This document shows, piece by piece, positions 10,585-20,770 of a stretch of 64,000 nucleotides of DNA. The DNA is from Takakia lepidozioides (Eukaryota > Streptophyta > Takakiopsida > Takakiales > Takakiaceae). The notes under the pieces are model-generated. The model made no database searches and was not told the DNA's origin. It worked only from the letters and a program-made list of their open reading frames with translations. A program made the position numbers and the translations under genes. Position 1 is the first letter of the stretch. The number at the start of each line of letters is the position of its first letter. The stretch lies in contig CM060731.1 of the NCBI GenBank assembly GCA_030704615.1, positions 992,001-1,056,000 on the forward strand. Reading direction: 5' to 3'.

Positions 10585-11643
10585 TTAGTACACGATCCCA
10601 CTCCCATAGTGGCCGGAATGGCATGTGACAATATATATGTAATTCCAGCATACAAAGACCATTAAGAATAGCACAGGTTGGATGTGAGTTGGCACCCATT
10701 GTCTCCATGGTGTCATGGTTGTTGTGTTGTTCAGCACATAATCATGTGCCACATCCCGAAGGCGCGGGCTCATGGCACGCTTTGTTCCACCACCTTCTAG
10801 GACCTCGCCTACAACTCCTTCTTCCTCGTTCTCGTCCCACACCCGTCGTTGTATTGCATCAAATGAAGACATATACTCTGTCATGAAGCCCAGGGCTTCG
10901 TCGCGGATGTAGCCCTCCGCCATACTCCCCTCTGGCCGTGCCATGTTGCATACATACCCCTTCAGATCCTTCATGTACCTCTCCATGGGGTACATCCACC
11001 GGCTGGCTACGGGCCCACACACATGTAACTCCTCTACAAGATGCACTAGCAAGTGCGTCATGACGTCAAAGAATGATGGAGGGAATTCTTTCTCCAGCAA
11101 ACATAGGGTCATAGCCACATCCTCATGCAACGATGTAATGTCCCTCGGATCCCACACCTTCGCACAAATCTTCCTAAACACTCGACTTACACGCATTATG
11201 ACTGTTCGAGGACCTGGCGCCATCGTACCCCGAATGCACACTGGCAAAATCTGTTGCATCATCACGTGTAGATCATGTGACTTCATCCCCGACCATTTCT
11301 TGTTTATGGCATGCTTTTGGAAAGCACCCGAGAATCCGGTTGGCACTTTCATGGCTCCCAATGTCTTCAAAAAATCCTCTTGCTCTGATTTGGTCAGGAC
11401 GTATGATGCTGCTGGCATGAGCACTTTGCCTGGTCTATTTGGATCAGGCCTTAGCCACAGATGTGACCGTATCCCTTCAATCTCCATGTCCTTTCGTACG
11501 TTTATCGTATCCTTCTCCCCAAAGATAGTCTTCAGAATGTTCTCACATAAGTTCTTCTCACAATGCATGGGGTCCAGGAGGTACCGCTGCAAGAGGTTCT
11601 GGAATGCCAAATGTCCTCCCATGACACCAAGTTCTATGGGCAA
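10585..11643 (-). CDS. CACTA transposon DUF4218 region
   Basis: A 352-codon frame shows the middle part of a Tnp2-family transposase. It opens with the block LLDPMHCEKNLCENILKTIF, where LDxMHxEKN is typical of this family. Further on come SGMKSHDLHVMMQQILPV and then the DUF4218 core containing FPPSFFDVMTHLLVHLVEEL and RYMKDLKGYV. The last 30 or so codons read non-coding sequence after an acidic linker. It is the direct continuation of the frame at 11,764-12,891, from which a gap of about 120 bases, probably an intron, separates it. A plus-strand frame at 10,943-11,767 is only its shadow. Confidence 0.8.
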   Translation of the reverse strand: MPIELGVMGGHLAFQNLLQRYLLDPMHCEKNLCENILKTIFGEKDTINVRKDMEIEGIRSHLWLRPDPNRPGKVLMPAASYVLTKSEQEDFLKTLGAMKVPTGFSGAFQKHAINKKWSGMKSHDLHVMMQQILPVCIRGTMAPGPRTVIMRVSRVFRKICAKVWDPRDITSLHEDVAMTLCLLEKEFPPSFFDVMTHLLVHLVEELHVCGPVASRWMYPMERYMKDLKGYVCNMARPEGSMAEGYIRDEALGFMTEYMSSFDAIQRRVWDENEEEGVVGEVLEGGGTKRAMSPRLRDVAHDYVLNNTTTMTPWRQWVPTHIQPVLFLMVFVCWNYIYIVTCHSGHYGSGIVY

Positions 11644-11763
11644 AAAAGTAGAATATGTGGCAGAAGTTGTCTATGTTACTACATTCTGCTTTCAACAACT
11701 CCACGATCCTCTCCACAGTGAGGTGTACGACTTCAACATCTATTGCATAGTAGTTACACTGAC

Positions 11764-12891
11764 TTAGGAGTTGGTGGAAGGACTCCTGACAGTAAAGGTA
11801 ATTCCAGGAATCACAATGTGAAAGAAAGTGAGTGAATGGGGGGGGGGGGATTCATGCACCTTCCAGTATGGAAAATCCCAAAGGATTGTCCGACGCTTCA
11901 CCCCGTGCTCCATGGCTGGATCCGCACTACTTCCGTCTCTCCCTCCAATCTCCATGAACGCCTCTTTCTCCTTTGCAAATTGCAATGTCTCCTCCGGTGT
12001 CACAACATTTGGTGCCATTCTCTTTTCAACACATCCATTGAAGTGCCTTCCTGCTCGTCGATAGGGGTGGTTTCTTGCAAGGTAACGTCGATGCCCCATG
12101 TATATTGTCTTCCCTAGTGGCTTTGAGTGCCGTGAATCCACATAGGGCCCACAAATGGGGCACCCTTTGTAGCCCTTCGTCTTGCAACCCGCAACAAGGC
12201 CATATGCGGGGAAATCGTGGATTGACCACATGAGTATGGCACGGAGGGTGAAACTTCGTTGCCCTACTGGTTTCAAAATGTCGTAAGCTTCAACTCCAAT
12301 CCATAGTTCTTGTAGCTCTTCAATCAATGGTTGCAAATACACATCTATGTTTGCATTTGTCATGGACTCCTTGCCTGGAATCAAGAGAGACAACATGACA
12401 AAGAATTTCTTTGTTGTCAACCATGGTGGCAGGTTGTATGCCACCAACTGCACGGGCCATGTGGACCATGTGCAACTCTTTGATCCGTATGGGTTTACTC
12501 CATCCGTAGATACAGCCAATCGCACATTGTGTGGGTCCTCGGCGAAATCGGGCCAAGTTGCATCTATATGCTTCCATGCAAGGGAATCTGGGACATGCCT
12601 TACCAAACCATCGTTTGAGGCATTCCTGGAATGCCAAGTCATGAGCTCACTAATGGTCTTGCATTTGTACATTCGTAATAGACGGGGGATAAGGGGAAAG
12701 TGCCTCAACACCTTGGCTGGCTGTTGTAACCTGCCCACATCATGGTATCGGGCTGCACTGCATTTGGGGCACTCCATAGCATCCTTGTACTCTCTTCTGA
12801 AAAGTACATGTCCTTTTGGACATGCATGTATTTTCACGTAGTTGAGGCCGAGCTTCCCAATCATTTGGTTGGCCATGTAACAGCGCAACAA
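11764..12891 (-). CDS. CACTA (En/Spm) transposase, Tnp2 family N-terminal part
   Basis: This is the catalytic Tnp2 region. A cysteine pair block (HACPKGHVLFRREY...CPKC) opens it. STDGVNPYGSKSCTWSTWPV carries the invariant Asp-Gly, followed by YNLPPWLTTKKFF and LSLLIPGKESMTNANIDVYL. Then come IHDFPAYGLVAGCKTKGYKG and a CPIC segment. These are the hallmark blocks of plant CACTA transposases, which cut and paste DNA with CACTA ends and make 3-bp target duplications. The frame runs open for 375 codons and the last codons after FPYWKV are probably intronic. The element's own CACTA ends were not found. It could in principle supply enzyme for the 3.5-kb CACTA element next door, but nothing proves that. 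Confidence 0.85.
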   Translation of the reverse strand: MLRCYMANQMIGKLGLNYVKIHACPKGHVLFRREYKDAMECPKCSAARYHDVGRLQQPAKVLRHFPLIPRLLRMYKCKTISELMTWHSRNASNDGLVRHVPDSLAWKHIDATWPDFAEDPHNVRLAVSTDGVNPYGSKSCTWSTWPVQLVAYNLPPWLTTKKFFVMLSLLIPGKESMTNANIDVYLQPLIEELQELWIGVEAYDILKPVGQRSFTLRAILMWSIHDFPAYGLVAGCKTKGYKGCPICGPYVDSRHSKPLGKTIYMGHRRYLARNHPYRRAGRHFNGCVEKRMAPNVVTPEETLQFAKEKEAFMEIGGRDGSSADPAMEHGVKRRTILWDFPYWKVHESPPPHSLTFFHIVIPGITFTVRSPSTNS

Positions 12892-12957
12892 CTGGCAGCG
12901 GCACGTTCAGTTGGCAACGGCCATTTCGAAACAACCATTCACCTCCTCTTCGTCTGA

Positions 12958-13834
12958 ATTAGTGCTACGCGACAGTGGAATGGCTTATTGTTGTTGCCGA
13001 TCACGACTATTTCAATGGCATGTACATTGTGAAATAGGCGGGGGGATAGTTTTTCGTCCTCATCCGACCTCTCATCCATTACATATTCTTTTTGCATTTA
13101 TTTCTTACCGTTGTTGACGTATAGTTCATTAGGAAATCGTAAAATGGGTTGCATGCTTGCACCAGCACATGTGCTCCTCATCTTTCTTAGTGCTCACACG
13201 TTGGGTGGATTTGGCATAGTACTCCAGTTTGTACAGTCCCGGAATGCGGCACAGACTCGAAGCAGTCGAACATGGAACGGTTCGTGAGGTTGCAATGTCC
13301 ACCGTCCTCTGATCTTGTTAAGGTGAAGGCACAGGGAGACCAGGTGTTTCTGCTTGACAAAGTAATACTTGGAAGGATTAATCTGGACCCTCTCTCCCTT
13401 GTTGTTGAGGAGGAGGACGTGAGTGAAGGGGGGGCGTCACCGAAACCCGCATCTTGGATCCAGTTCGAGACGCCGGAAACAAGTCATGGGTTCTGCCATT
13501 TACAAATGAGGTCGTATACAAAGTATTTGGTGTCCGTGCAACAACAGACAGGCTAGAAGTCCTTGAAAATGTTGGATGGGACAGCCATCTTGCAAACAAA
13601 TCTATTACCAACCAAGAGAGAGAGGGAGAGAGGGAGAGAGAGACGGGGGGGAAAGAAAGAAAAACAAAGAGGTGGGCCCCCCCCCCAGAGTCCCATCCCC
13701 CGTCCCACCCCTCTCCCTGCCCCTTAACTCAAAGAAAAAGACCGCCCCCCCTTGCCACCCTCCGCCGTGGCAAGCCAAAAAAACCCGTTGCAATACCCCC
13801 TTGCCATGCCCGACCGTCGCAGAGGCCTTTTCCC
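12958..13834. other. Flank without recognised gene; purine tract and C-run
   Basis: An open frame at 13,272-13,556 and an overlapping one at 13,454-13,849 match nothing I know. At 13,613-13,730 there is a GAGAGAGGGAGAG tract, G7, then AAAGAAAGAAAAAC and a long C-run, the same composition as the foldbacks at 43.1-43.4 kb. The GC-rich sequence next to 13,834 resumes after the CACTA element at 17,359. Confidence 0.5.
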
Positions 13835-13858
13835 CACTACAAGAGATGAGCGTTTTTA
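13835..13858 (+). repeat. Left terminal inverted repeat of CACTA element
   Basis: CACTACAAGAGATGAGCG followed by TTTTTA pairs with the right end at 17,336-17,358. Only one position in the first 18 differs. CACTACAA is the canonical En/Spm terminus. Confidence 0.9.
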
Positions 13859-14982
13859 GGACTACGGCTTTGGCGGAGTCATAAAAACTGCACTAGGTAG
13901 ATGACTACAGAGCGTTGAAATGCATTGCAGTCATAGTTTTATGACTTTGTAGTAATGGATATCACTACATGACTCCTGAAAGTTAGGGAGCATTGGTCAA
14001 ACATTGTTGACCATGATGACAGGGATGGTTTATATGACTAGTGTGATATGTCTGACTACACGTGGACGACGTTTCATGGAATCTTATGACTCCATGACTG
14101 AAGATGGTTTCACAGCTCTATTTATACGACTACATCACTACACGTGTCATTTTGAAGGCACATATAATGCAAATAAGGTTGCCCATTAGGTTTAAAAAAG
14201 TTAAAAAATTGCTAATAAGGTTGCCCATTAGGGTAATCGTGAACAGAAAGGAGGGCTGGGACTTGGCGCTTTTTTGTTTCCTGCGCCACACCACATAGCC
14301 GAGGGATGGAACGCGATGATAGCAGGATATGCAGGGGCGTGGGATGGAGGCGTTGAGCAAATGATGCACGAAGGAGAAGAGGAGGAGGAGACGAGACGAG
14401 GAGAAGCGAGCTCGCCGTTCTTGGGAGAGCCAGCTTGGTCTTAGCATGCGTGTTTCAATCTCTGACTACTCAGCTACGCCGTAGTGGTTCGATCTCATAG
14501 ACCAATACCTGACTACAAACACAAGCAGCACACACAAGAGATCCTTTTAGGTTGATGGTCGGTCAAATCCTCCATGGGTCAGGACAGGTCAAGGACAATG
14601 TGGTAGGGTACCTTCTTCTTCAACCTATTTCAGCCTGCGTTGCCCTCTCATCAGACTCGGCCGCAAGATGCATATTGAATTCTGTAAGTTAGGTCGTTGG
14701 GTAGATTTGTGGTGGTTTGGAGTGACTTTGGCAAGTTACTGCCAGTGTGGCAGCATGGAAGTATCCAAAAACATATAATAGAGGTGAGGAGAAGCTTTGG
14801 GTGAACACTTTCCGACCCCAGTCATTGGTGGGACAATGGAGACAAAAAGGCGAATGCCTGTTGGACTACAGAGAGAAGCAGATGCATTTCAGATTGTGAT
14901 AAGTAGGGTTGGGGTGTTTTGGGGAAGAACTCCACACCAGTATGGTTGGGGTATTTGCTGGTAGAATTCTAGGCTGTCAGAG

Positions 14983-15212
14983 GCATGGATAGCTGAAGGA
15001 GCAGGGATAGAGTGTGGGTCCAGATTCATCCAAGAGGGCTGGATTTCAAGCTCCACATTACCTATGATTCCCTATGGAAGGATAGCTACAAGAAACCTAC
15101 ATGGGTAGATGGTCAACTGGAAGCGGCAGCAGCAGCAGCACAATTGATAAGGTCAGGCACTTCTACTGAAGGCACCTCCTTCAACACATTTCACCCTGTT
15201 TTCCCCTCTTAT
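14983..15212 (+). pseudogene. Captured gene fragment, copy A
   Basis: This 230-base segment reads openly with WVQIHPRGLDFKLHITYDSL, KKPTWVDGQLEAAAAAAQLI and ending near FNTFHPVFPSYPF. I do not recognise the protein. It recurs at 16,261-16,490 with scattered substitutions, and codons are largely conserved between the copies, which suggests it derives from an exon. It lies inside the non-autonomous CACTA element, so capture of a host exon is the simplest explanation. Confidence 0.6.
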
Positions 15213-16260
15213 CCGTTTCTTGCAAGCTGTCTTCTCTTATCTGTTTGTCTGCCCAGTCTTCAGTGAATGCGTCAAGGCTTTGTGTTTTGGCTTCTTCCTC
15301 GCTTTTGTCACCGTCTCCCATGAATATCTCTGGTTGGCGCTCAAACCCTGCTGGGCTGTAGATGTTGTCCATGCCAATGCATTCTTCTTCACCAAATCCA
15401 TGTTTTTGCCCTAAATCCTTGATGTCTTGGCTGGATTTCTGCAGAATAGGCATCCCATCCCCTATTTTGGCCTTCTTTGCACTTCCCCGTGTCAACATGT
15501 TGATATGGGGTGTTGTTGTAGTCTTATTGGAGTGTGATCACTTATATGGTATATCTCGTCCAACTCATCCAGTGCCTCCAGCTCATTATGAGTGAACTGA
15601 CATGATACTTGTGCTGTTGGTTGCATCAGTACTCCGTGCTTGGCAATGGGTAAGCTTCTCCTCCTTCCACGTACTCATTGATCACTGCAAAAGGTACTCC
15701 ATACATCTTCCCTTGAGGTCATGCCCCTTTTTTTGCTTCTGTGATTGTTTCAGCTTTGCTGAAAGTTTGCCAAGACCCATGTTGGGTTAGTGTGTGACGA
15801 CTGTGTCTCATGTTATTACAGATTTTAGACAGTGTTCTTTGTTTGGGCCTTCTAAATGCCTTGTCTGATGGACTCAGGTTTGTCAAAATCAACTTGTATC
15901 CACTCTGCTTCCATGCTGTTGCTATCAGCAGTTTGTTCTTTTGTCAGCTGAACCCCGACAGGGCTTGGGTCTTCCCTTCTGCCCACATCAGAGCATTTCA
16001 CAATGTCTGTAGTTGCTTCATCCTTCCTCAACTCCGCCCTCTCTTTGGCAGGTTGCGCACCTTCACCACCTTTGTTGTTTTTTTATTTGCACATGGTATC
16101 TGCTGCTTGCGTATCCTCATTGTAGTATTGAATATGCCCTGTAGGCATTGGCCTTAAGTACAAAGCCATTGTGCTCACTCTGGGTTTGGGTCATAGAACT
16201 TGGCTGTCACTGTCAGCTGCTAGCAGCAAGGCGAGGATGTATGCATGATTTGTGCAGGGG

Positions 16261-16490
16261 CATGGATAGCTGAAGGAGCAGGGATAGATGTGTGGGTCCA
16301 CATTCATCCAAGAGGGCCGGATTTCAAGCTCCATATTACCTATGATTCCCTGTGGAAGGATAGGTACAAGAAATCTGCATGGGTAGATGGTCAACTGGAA
16401 GCCGCAGCAGCAGCGGCACAATTGATCAAATCAGGCACTGTTAATCAAGGCACCTTCTTCAACACATTTCACCCTGTTTTTCCCTCTTAT
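16261..16490 (+). pseudogene. Captured gene fragment, copy B
   Basis: This is a second copy of the fragment at 14,983-15,212. It reads DVWVHIHPRGPDFKLHITYD, then KKSAWVDGQLEAAAAAAQLI. Compared with copy A it keeps an aspartate-valine start and differs at roughly one base in ten. The source gene is unknown. The two copies are in the same orientation, 1,278 bases apart. Confidence 0.6.
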
Positions 16491-17335
16491 CAAATCGGCC
16501 GTAAGTATTGCATTGTTTAACAGGGTCTTTGATTCTAGTAGCACCAGAACAAACTAGTATTACAACAATTCAGCCCATGTGTGGGCTTGCTTATTTTTTG
16601 CTTACTGGACCTTTTCAGGCATGGATTTTTGGACCTTGTGGCCTTTGAGGTGTCCATTGGGACATTGGTCTCATTTGGATTTTTGTAATATAATTTACAG
16701 GGGGTGAATTTCCTTGTACTTGTCTCCTTGTGGTTGCTAGTATGCAAGAGGGGTCCATTCTATTTTTATATCAGAATTTCACCATATAATGAAGAATTTA
16801 AATCATTTAATCTATTTTTATTTTATATAACATTATTAAATTAAACAATAATACCATTTAATAAAAAATTCCAAGCTGCTATCCCCTGTTTTCAAAAATA
16901 AAATATAAATTTAAGAATTTAAAATTACAAATATAATTATTAAATTATTTTCAGAGACATTCTTGATGACACGTGGCATAAACCCTGCCATATATGCTAG
17001 TCATATATTATGTCTAAGTGCCACATGTCACATCTAAAGTGCAACAGGTGTCGTGACGTGTCGCTTGCGCAGCGGTGCACGTGTTCCTCTAAAGTCTCTC
17101 CATGTAGGCAACGCTCATCAGACAATGTAGTCATATAGTTAGTCGTATGTAAGTCATAGAGTTGTAACTACATCACTCTCTTATGCATGACTCCAGGTGC
17201 CACGCACGCAGTCACGGCTATGACTTGCAAAATGCAGTCCTAAAGACTAGTCGCTATGACAAGGCTTTTTTCACTATAGAGTGATGTAGTCATGAACGCA
17301 TATAGGACTGAAAAAATAGTCATATGTGCAGTCAT

Positions 17336-17358
17336 AAAAACGCTCATCTGTTGTAGTG
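17336..17358 (-). repeat. Right terminal inverted repeat of CACTA element
   Basis: AAAAACGCTCATCTG followed by TTGTAGTG is the reverse complement of the left end with one mismatch, and CCC follows it directly. Confidence 0.9.
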
Positions 17359-17690
17359 CCCCCTTCAAGCCACCTTGCCACGCAAGGGGGGCCGCCCCCC
17401 TCTGCGACGGCCAGGCGTGGCAAGAAAGGGCTACCTCTTGCCCTTGAGGCCACCTTGCCACGTCCCGGCGTCGCAGGATGGCCCCGGCGCTGTGGGGCGA
17501 CACCTGGGCGCTGGGTTGCAACGCTGCGGCGTCACAAGCAGCGCCGGGGCGCCGCCTTGCCACTCCCCGGCATCGCAAATCGGCGCCGTGGCTCCGGCGT
17601 TGTACACTCAGCGCCGCGCAGGGTGTGGGGGCGCGGCTGTCGTCACTAACCCCCCCTTTTTGCAGTAGTGCGTCGGCGTGAACCCTCCTG
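17359..17690. repeat. GC-rich repeat interrupted by the CACTA element
   Basis: Very GC-rich sequence with recurring CTTGCCACG and CGTGGCAAG words continues the sequence seen at 13,740-13,834, so the CACTA element landed inside it. Its right edge, CCCCCCTTTTTGCAGTAGTG (17,651-17,670), reads on the other strand as CACTACTGCAAAAAGGGG, a CACTA-like terminus. The matching left end was not found. Several overlapping open frames here reflect composition, not genes. Confidence 0.6.
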
Positions 17691-17925
17691 ATTCAAAGTC
17701 GGAATCAGAACCTTCTTTGGAAGACATAGGAGGTGAAGGTGGCCTAAACCGCACACCTCATCGCTAGTGCTCGTACCGGCACTCTCCCCAGCAACTAGTG
17801 GCACCTCCGTGTTGACAAACTAACACTCAACCGGTCATGAACCTGTCTCTAACCCCCTTTCCACAAGGTATCCGGGTAGAGAACTTGTTGCGGTCTAGAT
17901 CTTAAAATTGCACATTTGTTTGTGA

Positions 17926-18610
17926 GCAGGTGACATGTGCCTTCGTTCAGCTCACATGAACATGCGTGTGTGGTTGTCCAGGTGGAGGGAGACATTATGG
18001 CAAAAGGCATTCTGCAGCTCATTAAGTCGGTGCAGACTTCCCAAACCGTGCAGAACAAAAGGGACAAGATGGGGAGTCTGTGCCGACTATCCATGTCGGC
18101 GCCATGTGCCTTCATGCTGCTCACATGAGCATACGCGCACGGTCCTGCCGCTAGAGGGAGGGCATGTGCGAGAAAGGCCTTGTCCACTTCCGGAAGTCGG
18201 TGCAGACTACCCAAACCACGGATGTGAGGCGGGACAGGACGGGAAGTCTGTGCCGACTATGCAATGTCGGGATGGGAAGTCTGTGCCAACAATCCAATGT
18301 CGGCAGTTAAAGTCGGTGCCGACTATCCATGCCGGCATGTGAGGTCTATGTCGACTACCCATGTCGGCATGTGAAGTCTTTGCCGACTATCCATGCCGGC
18401 ATGTCAGGTCTGTGCCGACTATGCATGTCCGCATGTGAACTGTCTGTCGACTCCCGAAAACTTCACAAGGAAGTCGGCACAGACTTCGCAGACCCGTGCG
18501 CACAAGCTGGGAAGTCAGCACAGACTTCCCGAAGTCTGTGGTGCTGCTGTTTTGATATTGTTCTATGTCCGATGGTGTTCCGTTTGGGAAGTCGGCACAA
18601 AATTCCCAAA
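17926..18610 (+). repeat. Palindrome array upstream of MULE copy 3 exon 2
   Basis: At least a dozen 14-base motifs occur: AGTCGGTGCAGACT, AGTCTGTGCCGACT and AGTCGGCACAGACT types, near 18,027, 18,074, 18,193, 18,242, 18,281, 18,309, 18,342, 18,376, 18,407, 18,470, 18,510 and 18,590. The first part is an imperfect tandem duplication of about 170 bases (17,926-18,090 and 18,105-18,260), and each copy holds one motif of each sense. Between 18,300 and 18,440 the spacing tightens to about 30-35 bases. By comparison with copy 2 this is the intron before exon 2. Confidence 0.85.
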
Positions 18611-18699
18611 GTAAAAAAAGGGACGTATGCATTCAGTGCTACAAGAAGTCATTAAAATCAAAATACATTTCAGTTGACGGTGCTTTGTCGTGCTTACAG

Positions 18700-20076
18700 G
18701 GGTTGAGCTTGAAGGAGGATGCGGATATGCCAAACGTGAACATGTCAGAGTCCGTGCATGCTAGCTGGTAGGCTGGAAGTGGAACACAAAAAAGGGACAT
18801 GTACACAGCAACACGACACGATATTGTTCGAGCGCTTCTGCAGACAGCTGGATATAGAAAGTTCTTGATTGGAGGGCATAAGGGAGGTGGGCCAAATCGG
18901 GAGGAACTACTGTTGCATGCAGCATGGAGGTCCAATGATCCCGCGAAATGGGGGGAGGCGGTAAGGTCCTGCGTAGTGGGGACACCGTTGCACAACCGCG
19001 CAGATGGTTTAGACGGCGATCTGGTGACAAAGACCACAAAGCGGAACATAGTACTTTGCGACCTTCAAGATGACAAAGAAGAACTCTCTTGGAGGGCAGA
19101 CAGGAACCTGAAAACGGGACCCAGGAAGGCACATGGAGCAGGTGGATCAAGGGAGAACCCAGTTGAAACCAATTCAGATGAGGACATGCCTCCCGGAGGC
19201 ACAAGTCTGCCCGTCCAATATGGGAAGCCTGTTTTTTAGACGTTCGTGTCCACAGCAATATGGCATATTGCAAGAACAAGCGATGTATCTCGGGCCCACT
19301 GCTGGGCTATCCGGGTGGATAGCGGGGAGCCTTGCAAACAACCTATTCGCAGTTCCAAATCCCGGGGAGTTCCTGCCCCCGGTATGAGGGACTTTTCCGA
19401 CCCCTATACTTTGAAACTGCGAAGAAAAATGTGTTCTGGTTCTGTGCAAATGACATACAACAGTGTGTTCCGAGGAAGGAGTCACAAGGATGCCAAAGAC
19501 AGGCAAGATCCACCCCTTCTATGGCTGGTGATGGTGGGGACGAATTTGACCCAGGATGAAGTGGACTGCCTGTCTGCCGTAGGGTTCACACTTGTTCCCC
19601 AAGATGAGGTTCGTCAATCCCACGTGGATGCAGAGAGTGCAGCTACAATCAGCAGAGTCCCAGATCGTGACTATTACCCAAAAATACGGTGGAATAGGCC
19701 GTTGAACCGGAAGAAACAAACAGCGGTTATGCGGACCAAGGTCGGGTTGGCAATGTCTTTGACGGCGAGCGTCCAGTCCTTCCGTGATGTCCCTCACCCT
19801 GGAGTTGGCCGAGTTTACAGTGTGAGCACTGCAGGGTCCTCCAAAAAAGGGGAGGTTTACAACGTCGCCATCGGCACTTACCCGGAGTGCACCTGCATGG
19901 ATTTCCAGAAGATGCGAAAGTTGAAAGAATCTTATACTCACTGCAAGCACATTTACTACATCATCTTGCGACGTCTTCGAGTCTGTGCCGACTTGCCAGT
20001 GATAAACCACCCTACTTTAAGTATTAATGAGATCTGCTCCATGCTTCGGAATGACCCATGTTCTTGGTCGGAGTAG
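18700..20076 (+). pseudogene. MULE-type transposase exon 2 with SWIM finger, copy 3
   Basis: An acceptor TGCTTACAG precedes GLSLKEDADMPNVNMSESVH, the glutamate block of the DDE core. The frame continues through the domain starting WHIARTSDVSRAHCWAIRVD to an intact SWIM finger (ECTCMDF...CKHIYYIILRRL, 19,888-19,950) and a TAG at 20,074. TAG stops at 18,769 and 19,237 interrupt the frame. A FWFCANDIQQCV segment equivalent to copy 1 FWFCRHDIMTCV lies in another frame near 19,430-19,480, implying two compensating indels. No exon 1 with the first catalytic Asp residues was found upstream; it was probably lost to the GC-rich repeat at 17.4-17.7 kb. Confidence 0.8.
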
Positions 20077-20223
20077 AATTACAGTGAAATGTGTTCAGGA
20101 TGGTTTCCTGATGTGCACTATTTCTTAGTATGTATCATTTTCTTAGGTCCATTTTGCAGACGTCCTGGAGACCTATTCTGCATTTCTTTTCCCAGTCAGG
20201 CCGGGGTTTGTAAGGCTGGTGGA

Positions 20224-20770
20224 AAGTCTGTGCGGACATTGCAATTCAGACATAATTGTTATTCTCCATTTGTTTGTTTTTTGGACAGTTAATTTTGCAG
20301 ACCAAGAGAAGTCTGTGCCGACTGTGCATTTACGGTAAATTTGGAATTCTGCAATTGTAAAACTGTCCAATTCTGTGCCAACTTGTAAAGACCAACCCCG
20401 ATGGATACGTCGGATTTTGGTCCGTGCTGGTCTCATCGAACCACATGGATGCAAAGTCGTCACAGACCTCCGATGGATGGGAAGTCTACGCTGAATTTCC
20501 ATCCATTCTCATCCAACCCATATGGATGCAAAGATGGGAAGTCGGGGAGTGACTTTCCATCCATGCTGGTGTCATCGAACTAGCATGGATGAAAAGTCGG
20601 CACAGACTTCCGATGAATGGGAGGTCCGCACAAACTTTGCATCCATGCTCGTCTCATGCAACCCAGATGGATGCAAAGTCGGCACCGAATTACCATCCAT
20701 TGTCGTCTCATCCAACCCCGACGGATGAAAAGTCGATGCCAAATTCCATGATGGTCTCATCCAGCCCCGT
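20224..20770 (+). repeat. 3' flank satellite with palindromes and GGATGCAAAGTCGGC units
   Basis: Beyond the MULE copy 3 stop, AGTCTGTGCGGACA and AGTCTGTGCCGACT occur near 20,224 and 20,309. From 20,393 a degenerate tandem repeat of about 55-65 bases follows, with blocks ATGGATGCAAAGTCGGCA, CTTTCCATCCATGCT and GTCTCATCGAACC repeated six or seven times. Each unit carries half or all of the AGTCGG/CCGACT palindrome. Confidence 0.8.

Larger units (their letters stand above)
13835..17358. mobile_element. Complete non-autonomous CACTA transposon
   Basis: The element starts CACTACAAGAGATGAGCG and ends with CGCTCATCTGTTGTAGTG, which is the inverted repeat with one mismatch (G/C at the ninth base). 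It is flanked on both sides by CCC (13,832-13,834 and 17,359-17,361), the 3-bp target duplication expected of CACTA elements. The first 300 and last 260 bases are crowded with GACTAC/ATGACT/AGTCAT motifs in both senses, typical of subterminal transposase-binding repeats. There is no transposase frame inside. Instead it carries a duplicated coding-like segment (14,983-15,212 and 16,261-16,490), unknown short frames such as 15,498-15,181 (-), and an A/T-rich stretch near 16,780-16,960. It therefore must have been moved by an enzyme encoded elsewhere. Confidence 0.9.

Noticed and set aside
10943-11767. 274-codon plus-strand frame
   Set aside because: It is the antisense shadow of the DUF4218 transposase frame, which has clear family motifs.
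13454-13849. 131-codon frame beside the CACTA element
   Set aside because: Its second half runs through a purine tract and C-run, and no family match is apparent; support for a gene is too weak.
17356-17681. Three overlapping open frames in GC-rich DNA
   Set aside because: They result from high GC (few stops) in a repeat that also flanks the other side of the CACTA element; no domain is visible.
18020-18610. Possible CRISPR-like array of short palindromic repeats
   Set aside because: Repeats are only about 14 bases, vary from copy to copy, occur in both senses with irregular spacers, and lie in a eukaryotic transposon intron. No cas-type gene is present.
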